Of a DNA stretch of 64,000 bases, positions 1 through 8,430 are shown one piece after another. Position 1 is the first letter of the stretch. The number at the start of each line of letters is the position of its first letter. The translations under genes were made by a program, and so were the position numbers. The notes beneath the pieces are model-generated. The model was not told where the DNA came from, did not search any database, and was given only the letters and a program-made list of their open reading frames with translations. The stretch spans positions 1,271,310-1,335,309 of the forward strand of contig NC_014828.1 in NCBI RefSeq assembly GCF_000178115.2. The letters are read 5' to 3'. The stretch is from Ethanoligenens harbinense YUAN-3. Its GTDB lineage: Bacteria > Bacillota > Clostridia > Oscillospirales > Ethanoligenentaceae.

Positions 1-2
1 CG

Positions 3-1226
3 CCCGGCGTGACGCGCGACCGCATTTATGCGCCCTGCGAATGGTGCGGCCATACGTTTTTGCTGGCCGACACCGGCGGTATTGAAATGAAATCGGACGA
101 TGTGTTTCTGTCCGGCATCCGCGAACAGGCAAAGGCGGCTATCGACACCGCCGATGTCATCATTTTTATGACCGACCTGCGCAGCGGCGTGACCGCGCAG
201 GACAATGAGATTGCCGACATGCTGCGCCGCAGCCACCGGCCGGTGGTGCTCTGTGTGAACAAAGCCGACACGCTCGGCAACACGCCCTCCGAAGTTTATG
301 AATTCTATAACCTCGGCCTGGGTGATCCGTTCCCGGTCTCTTCCGTTCACGGGCATGGCACGGGCGATTTGCTGGATCATGTGGTGGAGCTGCTGCCCGG
401 CGAGGGTGACGGAGAAGAAGACGAAGCCGTGCGCGTGGCGGTGATCGGCAAGCCCAACGCGGGCAAATCGTCGCTGGTCAACCGGATCGCCGGAGAAGAG
501 CGCATGCTGGTCTCGGATATTCCCGGCACCACCCGCGATGCGGTCGATACCCGCATAGAAAATGAATACGGCACATTTGTTTTTGTAGACACCGCCGGTA
601 TTCGCCGCCACAGCAAAGTGCAGGAAGCCGTGGAGCGCTACAGCGTGATGCGTGCGTTTTCCGCGGTGGAGCGCGCTGATGTCTGCGTGATGATGATCGA
701 CGCCACCACCGGCTTTACGGAGCAGGATTCTAAAATTGCAGGATATGCTCACGAACAGGGCAAGGCCTCCATCATCGCGGTGAACAAATGGGATCTGGTC
801 GAAAAAACCGAAAAGACCATGGATGCGTTCCGCAAAAAGTTGGAGCAGGATTTCAGCTTCATGTCGTATGCGCCGATCCTGTTCCTTTCCGCCAAGACGG
901 GAAGAAATATTGACAAACTGTTCCAAATGGTGCAGCGTGTCCGCGTGGCATACGAGCGGCGTATTCCCACAGGGCAGCTCAACGATGTGCTGGCAGATGC
1001 GGTGGCCCGCGTGCAGCCGCCGACCGACAAGGGCAAACGGCTGAAGATCCTCTATATGACCCAGCCGACGGCCTGTCCGCCGACGTTTGTGGTATTTGTC
1101 AACCGCGCGGCGCTCTTTCATTTTTCGTATCAGCGTTATCTGGAAAACCGTATCCGTGAGACGTTTGGACTGGAGGGCACACCCATCCGGTTTATCATAC
1201 GTGAACGAGACAGAGAAAAAACATAA
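3..1226 (+). CDS. der: ribosome assembly GTPase Der (EngA), 5'-truncated by window edge
   Basis: Double-Era-like GTPase that acts in maturation of the 50S ribosomal subunit. The reading frame is open to the left edge and enters inside the first G domain: residues PGVTRDR (switch I region) are the first readable motif, so roughly the first 35 residues with the first P-loop are outside the window. The second G domain is complete, with GKPNAGKSS (P-loop), DIPGTTRD, DTAG and NKWD, followed by the C-terminal KH-like domain ending in a charged tail. It is followed about 65 bases later by plsY on the same strand, a common Clostridia arrangement. Identification is very secure; only the start is missing. 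Confidence 0.97.
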   Translation, partial: PGVTRDRIYAPCEWCGHTFLLADTGGIEMKSDDVFLSGIREQAKAAIDTADVIIFMTDLRSGVTAQDNEIADMLRRSHRPVVLCVNKADTLGNTPSEVYEFYNLGLGDPFPVSSVHGHGTGDLLDHVVELLPGEGDGEEDEAVRVAVIGKPNAGKSSLVNRIAGEERMLVSDIPGTTRDAVDTRIENEYGTFVFVDTAGIRRHSKVQEAVERYSVMRAFSAVERADVCVMMIDATTGFTEQDSKIAGYAHEQGKASIIAVNKWDLVEKTEKTMDAFRKKLEQDFSFMSYAPILFLSAKTGRNIDKLFQMVQRVRVAYERRIPTGQLNDVLADAVARVQPPTDKGKRLKILYMTQPTACPPTFVVFVNRAALFHFSYQRYLENRIRETFGLEGTPIRFIIRERDREKT

Positions 1227-1290
1227 ACGGGAGGACGTCCGCCGTCACCTGTGCGCCGGACGGTTTCTCCGATTTTGGGGAGGAATTTGC

Positions 1291-1944
1291 TTGACAACAC
1301 CGGAAATACTGCTTCCGCTTTTTCTGGTCGCCATTGCTGCCTATCTGATCGGCAGCGTTAGTTTCTCCATTATTTTTACAAAGCTGTTTACCGGAAAGGA
1401 CGTGCGCGACCAGGGTAGCGGCAACGCGGGCACGACCAACACGCTGCGTGCGGCCGGAAAATTGCCTGCCCTTTTGACGTTTGCCGGCGATTTTCTCAAA
1501 TGTGTGGCTGCGATCTTGTTGGCACGATTCATTTTGGTCCTGTTTGGCGGTGCAGTGCTGGATACGATGTTCATCGCGTTCGTAGCCGGAATTTTCTGCA
1601 TATTGGGACATATCTATCCGATCTTTTTTGGTTTCCGGGGCGGTAAGGCGGTCGCCTCCACCGGCGCGTTGGTGCTCATGGTGGACTGGCGGCTGTTCCT
1701 GGTCGCTTTTGTGGTGTTTGCCGTGGTGTTCGCCGTTACACACATCGTATCGATTTCGAGCATCATTGGCGTTTTATCGGTGCCGTTTACAACTTACGCG
1801 GTCGCCACTGCGCGGCACCAGTATTTTGTGTGGCTGGATACGCTTTTTGCCGTGATCGTGGCAGGTATCCTGATTTATAAGCACCGCGCCAACATCCAGC
1901 GGCTGCGCAACGGCACCGAGCCCAAAATCGGAGGAAAAAAATAA
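1291..1944 (+). CDS. plsY: acyl-phosphate:glycerol-3-phosphate acyltransferase PlsY
   Basis: Integral membrane enzyme that transfers the acyl group of acyl-phosphate to glycerol-3-phosphate, the first step of phospholipid synthesis. About 217 residues with five or more hydrophobic segments. The conserved loops GSGNAGTTNTLR, GHIYPIFFGFRGGKAVAS and the final IYKHRANIQRL block are family hallmarks. A TTG start at 1291 is chosen because GGGGAGGA lies just upstream and the protein then begins immediately before the first membrane helix; the frame stays open further upstream but that would overlap der. gpsA follows 25 bases later, so the enzyme making glycerol-3-phosphate and the one using it are adjacent. 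Confidence 0.95.
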   Translation: MTTPEILLPLFLVAIAAYLIGSVSFSIIFTKLFTGKDVRDQGSGNAGTTNTLRAAGKLPALLTFAGDFLKCVAAILLARFILVLFGGAVLDTMFIAFVAGIFCILGHIYPIFFGFRGGKAVASTGALVLMVDWRLFLVAFVVFAVVFAVTHIVSISSIIGVLSVPFTTYAVATARHQYFVWLDTLFAVIVAGILIYKHRANIQRLRNGTEPKIGGKK

Positions 1945-1969
1945 CGGTGCGAAGGGCGGGAAAAACATT

Positions 1970-2989
1970 ATGGCCAAAATAGCGGTTTACGGCGCGGGTG
2001 GCTGGGGTACGGCGCTGGCGATCATGCTCTGCAAAGCCGGCCATGCGGTCACGCTCTGGTCCGCGCATGCTTCCACACTTGAACGCCTGCAGCGTGACGG
2101 CCAGAACAGCCGATTGCTGCCGGGCGTTTCCCTTCCACCTGAACTTGCCTATTCTGATGCGAATGATATCGTATCCGGTGCGGATTTTGCCATCCTCGCG
2201 GTTCCGTCTGGGGCTGTGCGCGAAACGGCGCGCCGCCTTTCCGGTTTGGTACGGGAAAACACCATCGTCGTCAATGTCGCCAAAGGGTTTGAAGAACACA
2301 CGCTCAAACGTCCGTCCGAAGTGATCGGCGAGGAACTGCCGGGAATCAAGGTGGCTACTCTGTCCGGTCCTTCTCATGCCGAGGAGGTGTCCCGCGGCGT
2401 CCCCACAACGGTGGTAGCGGCCTCCCAATGGCAGGATGCAGCGCTTGCGGTGCAGGATGCCTTTATGAATCCCATGTTCCGCATCTATGTCAATCCTGAT
2501 ATCGTTGGGGTGGAGATCGGCGGCGCGACCAAAAACGTGATCGCGCTGGCGGCGGGCATCTGTGACGGACTGCGCTTGGGCGATAATCCCAAGGCGGCGC
2601 TGATGACACGCGGCATCACGGAGATGGCGCGGCTTGGCATGCGTCTGGGAGGCAGGGCCCCCACATTTGCCGGCTTGGCGGGTATCGGTGACTTGATCGT
2701 GACCTGTTCGAGCGAACACAGCCGGAATCGCCGCGCCGGTATCTATATCGGGCAGGGAATGGCGGCGACCGAGGCGGTTGCAAAAGTGGGCATGACGGTG
2801 GAGGGGTATACAGCGGCGCATACGGTCCACTTGCTGGCCGAACGCCATGGAGTGGATATGCCGATCGTGACGGAATGCTATCGGGTGCTCTATGAGCAGA
2901 AAGACCCCTATACAGCTATCTGCGACCTGATGCAGCGGCAAAAGAAACATGAATTTGAAGACGTATGGCTGCGAGGTTCCAACTGGTGA
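1970..2989 (+). CDS. gpsA: NAD(P)H-dependent glycerol-3-phosphate dehydrogenase GpsA
   Basis: Cytosolic enzyme that reduces dihydroxyacetone phosphate to sn-glycerol-3-phosphate for phospholipid synthesis. 339 residues, normal family length. The N-terminal Rossmann motif GAGGWGTALA (residues 8-17), the GPSHAEEV segment, the catalytic lysine region GGATKNVIALAAG and the GLAGIGDLIVTCSS segment are all present. It is the last gene of the der-plsY-gpsA group and is followed by a strong terminator. Confidence 0.97.
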   Translation: MAKIAVYGAGGWGTALAIMLCKAGHAVTLWSAHASTLERLQRDGQNSRLLPGVSLPPELAYSDANDIVSGADFAILAVPSGAVRETARRLSGLVRENTIVVNVAKGFEEHTLKRPSEVIGEELPGIKVATLSGPSHAEEVSRGVPTTVVAASQWQDAALAVQDAFMNPMFRIYVNPDIVGVEIGGATKNVIALAAGICDGLRLGDNPKAALMTRGITEMARLGMRLGGRAPTFAGLAGIGDLIVTCSSEHSRNRRAGIYIGQGMAATEAVAKVGMTVEGYTAAHTVHLLAERHGVDMPIVTECYRVLYEQKDPYTAICDLMQRQKKHEFEDVWLRGSNW

Positions 2990-3004
2990 CCGCGCGAGCT
3001 TGTG

Positions 3005-3046
3005 AAAAAGTCCATGCCGGGGATTGAACCCGGTATGGACTTTTTT
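3005..3046 (+). terminator. intrinsic terminator after gpsA
   Basis: AAAAAGTCCATGCCGGG pairs with CCCGGTATGGACTTTTTT around a short ATTGAA loop, with one mismatch step, and ends in a T run. It begins 16 bases after the gpsA stop and also faces the convergent gene at 3055. Confidence 0.9.
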
Positions 3047-3054
3047 GATGCGGG

Positions 3055-3612
3055 CTAAGAAGAGGCATTCCCTTTGCCGGAGGAAACGCTGGATATAGAA
3101 ACGGCCAACGGGTCTTTCTGTTTGTATAGGCTATATAATTCGGAGAAATCCACCAATTTAGCGTTGTATGCTTCCTCCAGCGTGTAGACCTGATTGTCCT
3201 TCACCAGATACAGCCCGGTGGGGGAAGGGCGGTAGAGACGGTCGCTTTCAAACAGGTAGCCGCCTAGGATCACATGTTGGCGAGCGGGGCCGGTCTCAAT
3301 CAGGTTGGCCTGCATGCGGTAGAAATGGTATCCGTCCACGGCGCCCTCATATACGAAAGAATCCGAATCCACCGACAGCGGCAGTTTACTGCCAAAGATG
3401 GTGGTGCAATAATCCAGAAACGCCTGCTTGTCGTCATTTAGAAAATTCAGGTTTTGCGGGATGTTGATGGGCGTGTCCGCATGGTTGGAGGGCGATAGCG
3501 CGTTTTTTTTCAGCGCGGGGAAGATGTGGCTGAAATTCAACAACACCACCACAAGGATCAGCGCGGAAAGGACAGCCGACCACATCAGTTTGTAAATGGG
3601 GGCGGATTTCAT
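3055..3612 (-). CDS. hypothetical membrane-anchored protein
   Basis: No family recognised. About 185 residues with one N-terminal hydrophobic segment (residues 9-28) after a short basic start, then an extracytoplasmic-type region without cysteines and a Ser/Gly-rich C-terminus. The topology suggests a type II membrane-anchored outer domain. The start at 3612 is the first ATG directly before the membrane segment. The frame is open far upstream to 4557, but that stretch overlaps the zinc-ribbon gene and does not look coding. It sits about 70 bases downstream of the zinc-ribbon gene on the same strand, so the two may be co-transcribed. Confidence 0.7.
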   Translation of the reverse strand: MKSAPIYKLMWSAVLSALILVVVLLNFSHIFPALKKNALSPSNHADTPINIPQNLNFLNDDKQAFLDYCTTIFGSKLPLSVDSDSFVYEGAVDGYHFYRMQANLIETGPARQHVILGGYLFESDRLYRPSPTGLYLVKDNQVYTLEEAYNAKLVDFSELYSLYKQKDPLAVSISSVSSGKGNASS

Positions 3613-3683
3613 CGTGTTAAAACCTGCTTTCCAACGGTTGGGAAAAATAGGGGCACAAAAGGCCGTGCAGGCAATGCGGTGCC

Positions 3684-4067
3684 TCAGGCGGCGCTTTGCG
3701 CAATCAGACCCGTAACCAGGATCACCAGCGTGCCGCCGGTGATGACGGTGGAGAGAATACAAAGCAAACGTGCAATATGCAGATCCTGCGTTTTGTGGGG
3801 AGCGGCGTGGGCACGCGCGGCAAAAAGCGATGCCACGATGGCCAACGGTGCACCAAGCGGATTCAGAAAGAAAAACAGCAGCAGGCTCCAGACAAAATAA
3901 GGAATGGCACGCTCCGTTGGGTCCGGCACGGGCGGATATGGCAAAGCGCCGCCGGGCATGGGGGCAGGCGGATGCGCCGCATTTTCCGTCTGCAGGCCCA
4001 GTCCGCAGGTCGTGCAGAAGTTCTGATAAGGTAATATGGGTGCGCCGCAGTGAGGACAACGGTTCAT
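3684..4067 (-). CDS. zinc-ribbon membrane protein
   Basis: Small protein of about 127 residues. The N-terminus is a treble-clef zinc ribbon, CPHCG at residues 4-8 and CTTCG about 13 residues later, followed by a proline-rich linker and two hydrophobic segments typical of DUF4190-type membrane anchors. The function is unknown. The second of two close ATGs (4067) is chosen because GGGAG lies seven bases upstream of it. Its neighbour at 3055-3612 is also membrane-anchored. Confidence 0.8.
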   Translation of the reverse strand: MNRCPHCGAPILPYQNFCTTCGLGLQTENAAHPPAPMPGGALPYPPVPDPTERAIPYFVWSLLLFFFLNPLGAPLAIVASLFAARAHAAPHKTQDLHIARLLCILSTVITGGTLVILVTGLIAQSAA

Positions 4068-4439
4068 GGACATTCTCCCAACGCAAAAGGGCCTGGTCGT
4101 TTTGAAACAATCGTGCAACAAAATCTTTATACAGTTTACAGCAACCGGCCCGTTCCGTCAAGAAATACGGGTTGCCATTTGTGTGAATCAAAAAAGCCTG
4201 TCGAAATCGAACGGAATCAGTGAAAGCGGATATTGCCGGAAAGCCCCCTGCCGCAGGATACCGGACTGCGATTGGAGGCTTTGGTATGAAACCATACGGG
4301 CAGATGCGGAGCCATGGAGGAGAAAATGCCAAAAACGCGGCAACCGCAGGCACATTCGAACTGAAAAAAGTATCAATCAAGCAGGGATCAGCCGATATAA
4401 CCATGAACAGGCACAGGAGCTCCGGTACACAACAGGCGG
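4068..4439. other. intergenic region, no gene recognised
   Basis: About 370 bases between the DUF421 gene and the zinc-ribbon gene, both on the minus strand. Short frames exist on both strands but none has a convincing ribosome binding site or a family-like product. I see no strong terminator or promoter. Confidence 0.5.
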
Positions 4440-5138
4440 TTACTTGGACGGCCCTGTTCGGGGAGAAATATAAAAACCATGGACCGGATTGATACAAGCA
4501 TAGAGAACATCCTTTTCGGAACGGATGTTCTGGCTTTTCAACTGGGCGGTGATCCATTCAATGTCATGCCCAGACTGCACCAGATTTTCGTAGATGATCT
4601 TCCCATCAATGATCAGATCAAGAGGGAGATTGATCGGGCTTATCGGGACATTCATATCCGCCGCTTTCAAGGCTTGCCTGTCCGGTTTCAAAAGAACGGA
4701 AAGCTCTCCGTCATTTTCAATGATTGCATAATAGACATCGTCCATATTGAACACATCTTTTTCTCTCAATAGCATGAGAAGTTTGTTCAGGCTGATCCGT
4801 ACTTTTTTTAAATTTTTTTCATGGATGATTCCGTTTTCTACCAGAATGATGGGTTTTCCTTCTTCCAGTTTCCGAAACAGATAACTTTTCAGATTACAGA
4901 CATCGATCAGCAGAACCATCAGGATGATGGTGATGCCTGCGACGATATTTCCCAAAAGGGAGTCATCCGCTCCCAAAGCGAGCCGCACCCCCAAAGAACC
5001 GAGGGTGACCCCGATGATAAAATCAAAAAATGTGATTCTGGAGATCATCTTTCTGCCAACGATTCTTCCCAGGGCAAGAAGAATAATAAAAGCAAAAATG
5101 CTTCGGAACACGATGATTGCAACTTTGGTATACAGCAT
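4440..5138 (-). CDS. DUF421 (YetF/YdfR-type) membrane protein
   Basis: About 232 residues. The N-terminal half has three hydrophobic segments (about residues 7-28, 37-58 and 62-80) containing the family pattern RxxGRKMIS and FDFIIGVTLGS. The cytoplasmic C-terminal half begins at GKPIILVENG. Members are common in spore-forming Firmicutes, some linked to spore membranes, but the molecular role is not established. The start at 5138 is used because GGGAG lies eight bases upstream. It lies about 50 bases after the stop of the O-antigen-ligase-like gene on the same strand, so co-transcription is likely. Confidence 0.88.
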   Translation of the reverse strand: MLYTKVAIIVFRSIFAFIILLALGRIVGRKMISRITFFDFIIGVTLGSLGVRLALGADDSLLGNIVAGITIILMVLLIDVCNLKSYLFRKLEEGKPIILVENGIIHEKNLKKVRISLNKLLMLLREKDVFNMDDVYYAIIENDGELSVLLKPDRQALKAADMNVPISPINLPLDLIIDGKIIYENLVQSGHDIEWITAQLKSQNIRSEKDVLYACINPVHGFYISPRTGPSK

Positions 5139-5188
5139 GGTCTTTACTCCCGGTTCTTTTGGTATCCGTTGCATGCAAACAGGGGGAA

Positions 5189-6310
5189 TCAAGGGGATTC
5201 ATTTTGGAAAGGCGGATGCACGGCAAGCGCCATCAACAGAAAAAAAACGGCGGCGGATTGAAATCCTATGATGGGGACGTCGATCAGTCCATGAACGAAT
5301 GTTGCCGCGCAAACGCCCAGACACATGGCGGAGGACGGATTTGTCCGTCTGTTTTGAATCAGCGCCCGGATCCAAAAGAACACAAAAACCGCGAGTAATG
5401 CCGTTCCGATGATTCCGTAGTTCAACAGCGTGTCCAGAATCAGGTTGTGCGCATGCGCGCGGAAAGAGCGATCCATTCCCTTACTGATAAAGAAAAAAGT
5501 GAGCATGCCGTTCCCAAAAAGAATGTGCCGGAGGAAATAATGCAGCGAGGTTTTCCATATATAGATACGGGCGGAGATATTGCGGGCCATGTCGTGAGTG
5601 GTGGGAACTGTTTTTGGAAAAAACCAGGCGATTCCCCCATATATACCGGCCGCAGACAGACAGAAAAAGGCCGAACGCTTTCTGCCCAGGCAGAAAAACA
5701 GCACAACGATGCCGACAAAGGCGGCCAGCCATGCGAAATAGCAGCCCGCCAAAAAAATGCCGGCCGCATTGACGGCAACGCCTGCGGCATGCAGTCGGCG
5801 CCATGGGCGGTCCTGCAGCCATGCATAGACCCCGGCTACGATGAGCAGTTCGCAGATATATCCATAATAGTTGGCGTTGAAAACGGTAGCGGATACCCGG
5901 CCGTGCAAGACGATTTTTTCCAAAACAGCAATGCCGGCCGCCATGATGCCGAGAAAGCTGAGCAGGCGCAAAACCGTTTTACAAAGTGCGTCCGTCATGA
6001 TGAGGTGGTAATATGCGGCGAACAGGATCAGTGAGCAGAAGAACAAAGAAAACAGCAGCCCCATGAAATTCTGCGAAACGGCCGCGGCTGCCACGGCAAC
6101 CGTTCCCCAGAGGATCAGCCACGCGCCGTGCGGAAATGTGGCGAGCCGTCTGCTCATGTCCCGGTGAAGCAAAATCGCGCATGCGGTTGTCCCGATTGTT
6201 GCAACACAAACAAAAAAAGGCAAAAACATGGCGCAGACATTGATAAACAGCCACTTCTCGGCTTTGCCCGCAAAGCGGAACCATTTTGTCCATCGTATGG
6301 TTTTTCTCAA
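5189..6310 (-). CDS. O-antigen ligase / polymerase-like (Wzy_C) membrane protein
   Basis: 373 residues with about ten hydrophobic segments. A periplasmic-type loop after residue 240 contains RAHAHNLILDTLLNYGIIG, the typical Wzy_C signature of WaaL/Wzy-type glycan ligases and polymerases. In a Gram-positive this would act on a cell-surface polysaccharide or on protein glycan transfer at the outer face of the membrane. No other polysaccharide gene lies directly beside it except the acyltransferase-glycosyltransferase fusion 700 bases away on the other strand. Substrate is unknown. Confidence 0.85.
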   Translation of the reverse strand: MRKTIRWTKWFRFAGKAEKWLFINVCAMFLPFFVCVATIGTTACAILLHRDMSRRLATFPHGAWLILWGTVAVAAAAVSQNFMGLLFSLFFCSLILFAAYYHLIMTDALCKTVLRLLSFLGIMAAGIAVLEKIVLHGRVSATVFNANYYGYICELLIVAGVYAWLQDRPWRRLHAAGVAVNAAGIFLAGCYFAWLAAFVGIVVLFFCLGRKRSAFFCLSAAGIYGGIAWFFPKTVPTTHDMARNISARIYIWKTSLHYFLRHILFGNGMLTFFFISKGMDRSFRAHAHNLILDTLLNYGIIGTALLAVFVFFWIRALIQNRRTNPSSAMCLGVCAATFVHGLIDVPIIGFQSAAVFFLLMALAVHPPFQNESP

Positions 6311-6636
6311 TTTCTGTACCTTTACAGGAGCTTTTTCGATCCGGAATTGATGAAACGGAGAACTCCGTTTGGTTTCTTGGATGTTTGACGGAGCGGACGG
6401 TGCGCTGTCCGATATGCAGTCGGGGGGTTCTCTTTATGTTTTATCCCGCGGGATGGTTTTTATGCGAATTGCCGGGGAGTGCAGAATGGTGTAAAATGAA
6501 AATCATCCGCGAACGCGCTTTCGGACGAAAAGCATAGCAGCGCAGCCCGGTGTCGTGGCGGATGCTTGCGCCGTTCACACCTTGTCCATGTTATGGGCAT
6601 ATACTGAAACGATACAAAAAAAGTGAGGGCGATGTT
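6311..6636. other. divergent intergenic region
   Basis: About 325 bases between the Wzy_C gene (minus) and the small beta-rich protein (plus). A possible plus-strand promoter is TTGCGC, 17 bases, TGTTAT (6568-6596), but the match is weak. No RNA or protein gene is convincing. Confidence 0.4.
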
Positions 6637-6927
6637 ATGGATGGTACGTTTCACGTTACGCTGGGAACACCCATCGGTCCCCAGCGCGGGACGATCACGT
6701 TTGTTGACAACAACGGTTCGTTGAGCGGCACAATCCGCGCGATGGGCGAAACGAACGATTTCACCGGAAGCTCAAACGGGAATACGTTCCGGATCTCCGG
6801 CGTTCTCAACGCGGGTTTTCTCCGGATTCGGTATACCGCACAGGGCACGGTAAGCGGCAATACACTCAGGGGAACGGCCACGACAAGCGCGGGTGTTTTT
6901 CAGATGAGCGGCACGAAAACAGGATGA
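6637..6927 (+). CDS. small beta-strand-rich hypothetical protein
   Basis: 96 residues, no signal peptide, no cysteine. It is made of alternating Gly/Thr/Ser-rich strands such as GTITFVDNNGSLSGTI and GTVSGNTLRGTA, suggesting a small beta-barrel or lipocalin-like fold. The function is unknown. The start at 6637 has GTGAGGGCG upstream. The fusion glycosyltransferase begins 72 bases downstream on the same strand. Confidence 0.7.
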   Translation: MDGTFHVTLGTPIGPQRGTITFVDNNGSLSGTIRAMGETNDFTGSSNGNTFRISGVLNAGFLRIRYTAQGTVSGNTLRGTATTSAGVFQMSGTKTG

Positions 6928-6999
6928 CGTTTTACCCGCATGTGTGGCGTGGGCGGGCTGATTGGACATGAATTGACCCGACAGGGGGAAGAAAAATCA

Positions 7000-8295
7000 A
7001 TGGATCAGAATCAAAACAACGGAAACCAGGCGTTTTTCGATCTTGGTAACAATGTGTTTATAGAGGCCGGGTTTGAAGTTTCGTACCCCAAAGCCGTTTC
7101 TATCGGGGAACTGACCTATATCCAAAAGGACTGCTTTTTCAATATCCCCAATGAACAGGATGCCGGCTTTCCCAAAATAGAGATTCAGGAAAATTGCAGC
7201 ATCGGAAAACGCTGCGTTATTTCTGCCGTAAACAGGGTCATTCTTGAAGACCGGGTGATTCTAGGGGCAAATGTCCATGTTTCGGATCATGACCACGAAT
7301 ACCGTGAGGTCGGCGTGCCGATCATGTTTCAGGGCGCTACGGTGCTGGATGCCACCGTCACAATCGGGCGGGGAAGCTGGATCGCAAACAATGGTGTGAT
7401 TATCGGGGATGTGCATATAGGCCGGGGGTGTGTGGTCGGCGCCAACAGCGTGGTCACAGGTGACATCCCCGATTACTGCGTGGCGGTGGGCAGCCCGGCG
7501 CGCGTGATAAAATGCTTCGACCCTGTGACCGGGACCTGGCTGCGCGTTCGGGATCAGGGGCATCTCACACAGGTTTTGAGGCAAAGGCAGCAGCAGAAGC
7601 CGGTCCTGTCCGTATGCGTTTTGACCGACGGAGATTTGGCCGCGTTTGAAACCTGCATGTCCGTGCTCTGCAAGGATGCCGGGAATGACCGTATGCTCGA
7701 TATCGTGGTATGTGACAACGGAGCGGATAAAGCCGTGACCGGGACGGCGCAGGCATTCTGTTCTGCTTTTGATAACGTCCGGCTGGTGCAGGACACCACG
7801 GCGGAGGAGTTTGACCGTCGGTATCTGCGCGCGCTGGCGCAGGCCAAGGGAGAATTTGTCACCGTGATCGAGGACAAAGACGGTTTTGCGCACAACGGTG
7901 TGTACCATATCCTGCACGCACTGTTCGGCAATCGCACGTGCTCGGTTCTGCTTTCTCAAAACGTGAACCAGATGTTTTCTTATCAGACAGGGTCCGGCTG
8001 GGGGAATTATGCAAACCATCTGTTCCCCCATACATACGAGCCGTTCCGGGTCACCTTCCAGACCCAACTGGTGAACGGGATAGCGGATAAAGCGCGAAAA
8101 GCCGGTACAGGATGCAGCCATCTTTTCCTGCAATACCGATGTTTGTCTGCCGGGCAAGCCTATTGCATCGCAACCGGGATCATCTTTATGGATCATGGGG
8201 CAGAGACTGCCGGAACAGACCGTGGGCGCAGTATGGAGCAGTGTCGTGCTTTTGTGGAGAGCCTATCTGCCGGAGAAACGGAAAAAGCGGAATGA
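7000..8295 (+). CDS. hexapeptide acyltransferase fused to GT2-like glycosyltransferase domain
   Basis: 431 residues in two parts. Residues about 15-180 form a left-handed beta-helix acyltransferase of the maa/wbbJ type, with repeated hexapeptides, the catalytic-type histidine in HVSDHDHEY and the closing ANSVVTGDIPDYCVAVGSPARVIK. From about residue 199 (LSVCVLTDGDLAAFETCMSVL) a family-2-like GT-A fold begins, with VVCDNGAD and an acidic EDKDG segment where the DxD motif would sit. The C-terminal third lacks the usual acceptor-site motifs, so it may be divergent. The start at 7000 is preceded by CAGGGGGAAG. It probably modifies and transfers sugars for a surface glycan; the acceptor is unknown. 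Confidence 0.8.
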   Translation: MDQNQNNGNQAFFDLGNNVFIEAGFEVSYPKAVSIGELTYIQKDCFFNIPNEQDAGFPKIEIQENCSIGKRCVISAVNRVILEDRVILGANVHVSDHDHEYREVGVPIMFQGATVLDATVTIGRGSWIANNGVIIGDVHIGRGCVVGANSVVTGDIPDYCVAVGSPARVIKCFDPVTGTWLRVRDQGHLTQVLRQRQQQKPVLSVCVLTDGDLAAFETCMSVLCKDAGNDRMLDIVVCDNGADKAVTGTAQAFCSAFDNVRLVQDTTAEEFDRRYLRALAQAKGEFVTVIEDKDGFAHNGVYHILHALFGNRTCSVLLSQNVNQMFSYQTGSGWGNYANHLFPHTYEPFRVTFQTQLVNGIADKARKAGTGCSHLFLQYRCLSAGQAYCIATGIIFMDHGAETAGTDRGRSMEQCRAFVESLSAGETEKAE

Positions 8296-8349
8296 GATTC
8301 CGGCAGCCGGCAAGCCGGGATGCATGAATCATACGTGCAGATGCCAGAC

Positions 8350-8393
8350 AAACAGAAATCCGGACCATTTTGAAATGGTCCGGATTTCTGTTT
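8350..8393. terminator. bidirectional intrinsic terminator
   Basis: An almost perfect hairpin, AAACAGAAATCCGGACCAT paired with ATGGTCCGGATTTCTGTTT around TTTGAA. It lies between the plus-strand fusion gene and the minus-strand alcohol dehydrogenase and can serve both. Confidence 0.88.
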
Positions 8394-8430
8394 AGGAGGT
8401 AATGGGTGCTGATCTACAGAAAAGTGTAGG

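Noticed and set aside
1087-1290. Longer plsY N-terminus.
   Set aside because: It overlaps der, and a TTG with a good ribosome binding site exists at the normal family start.
3613-4557. Upstream extension of the 3055-3612 protein to 500 residues.
   Set aside because: It crosses the zinc-ribbon gene in another frame, has irregular composition, and the membrane segment lies at the alternative start.
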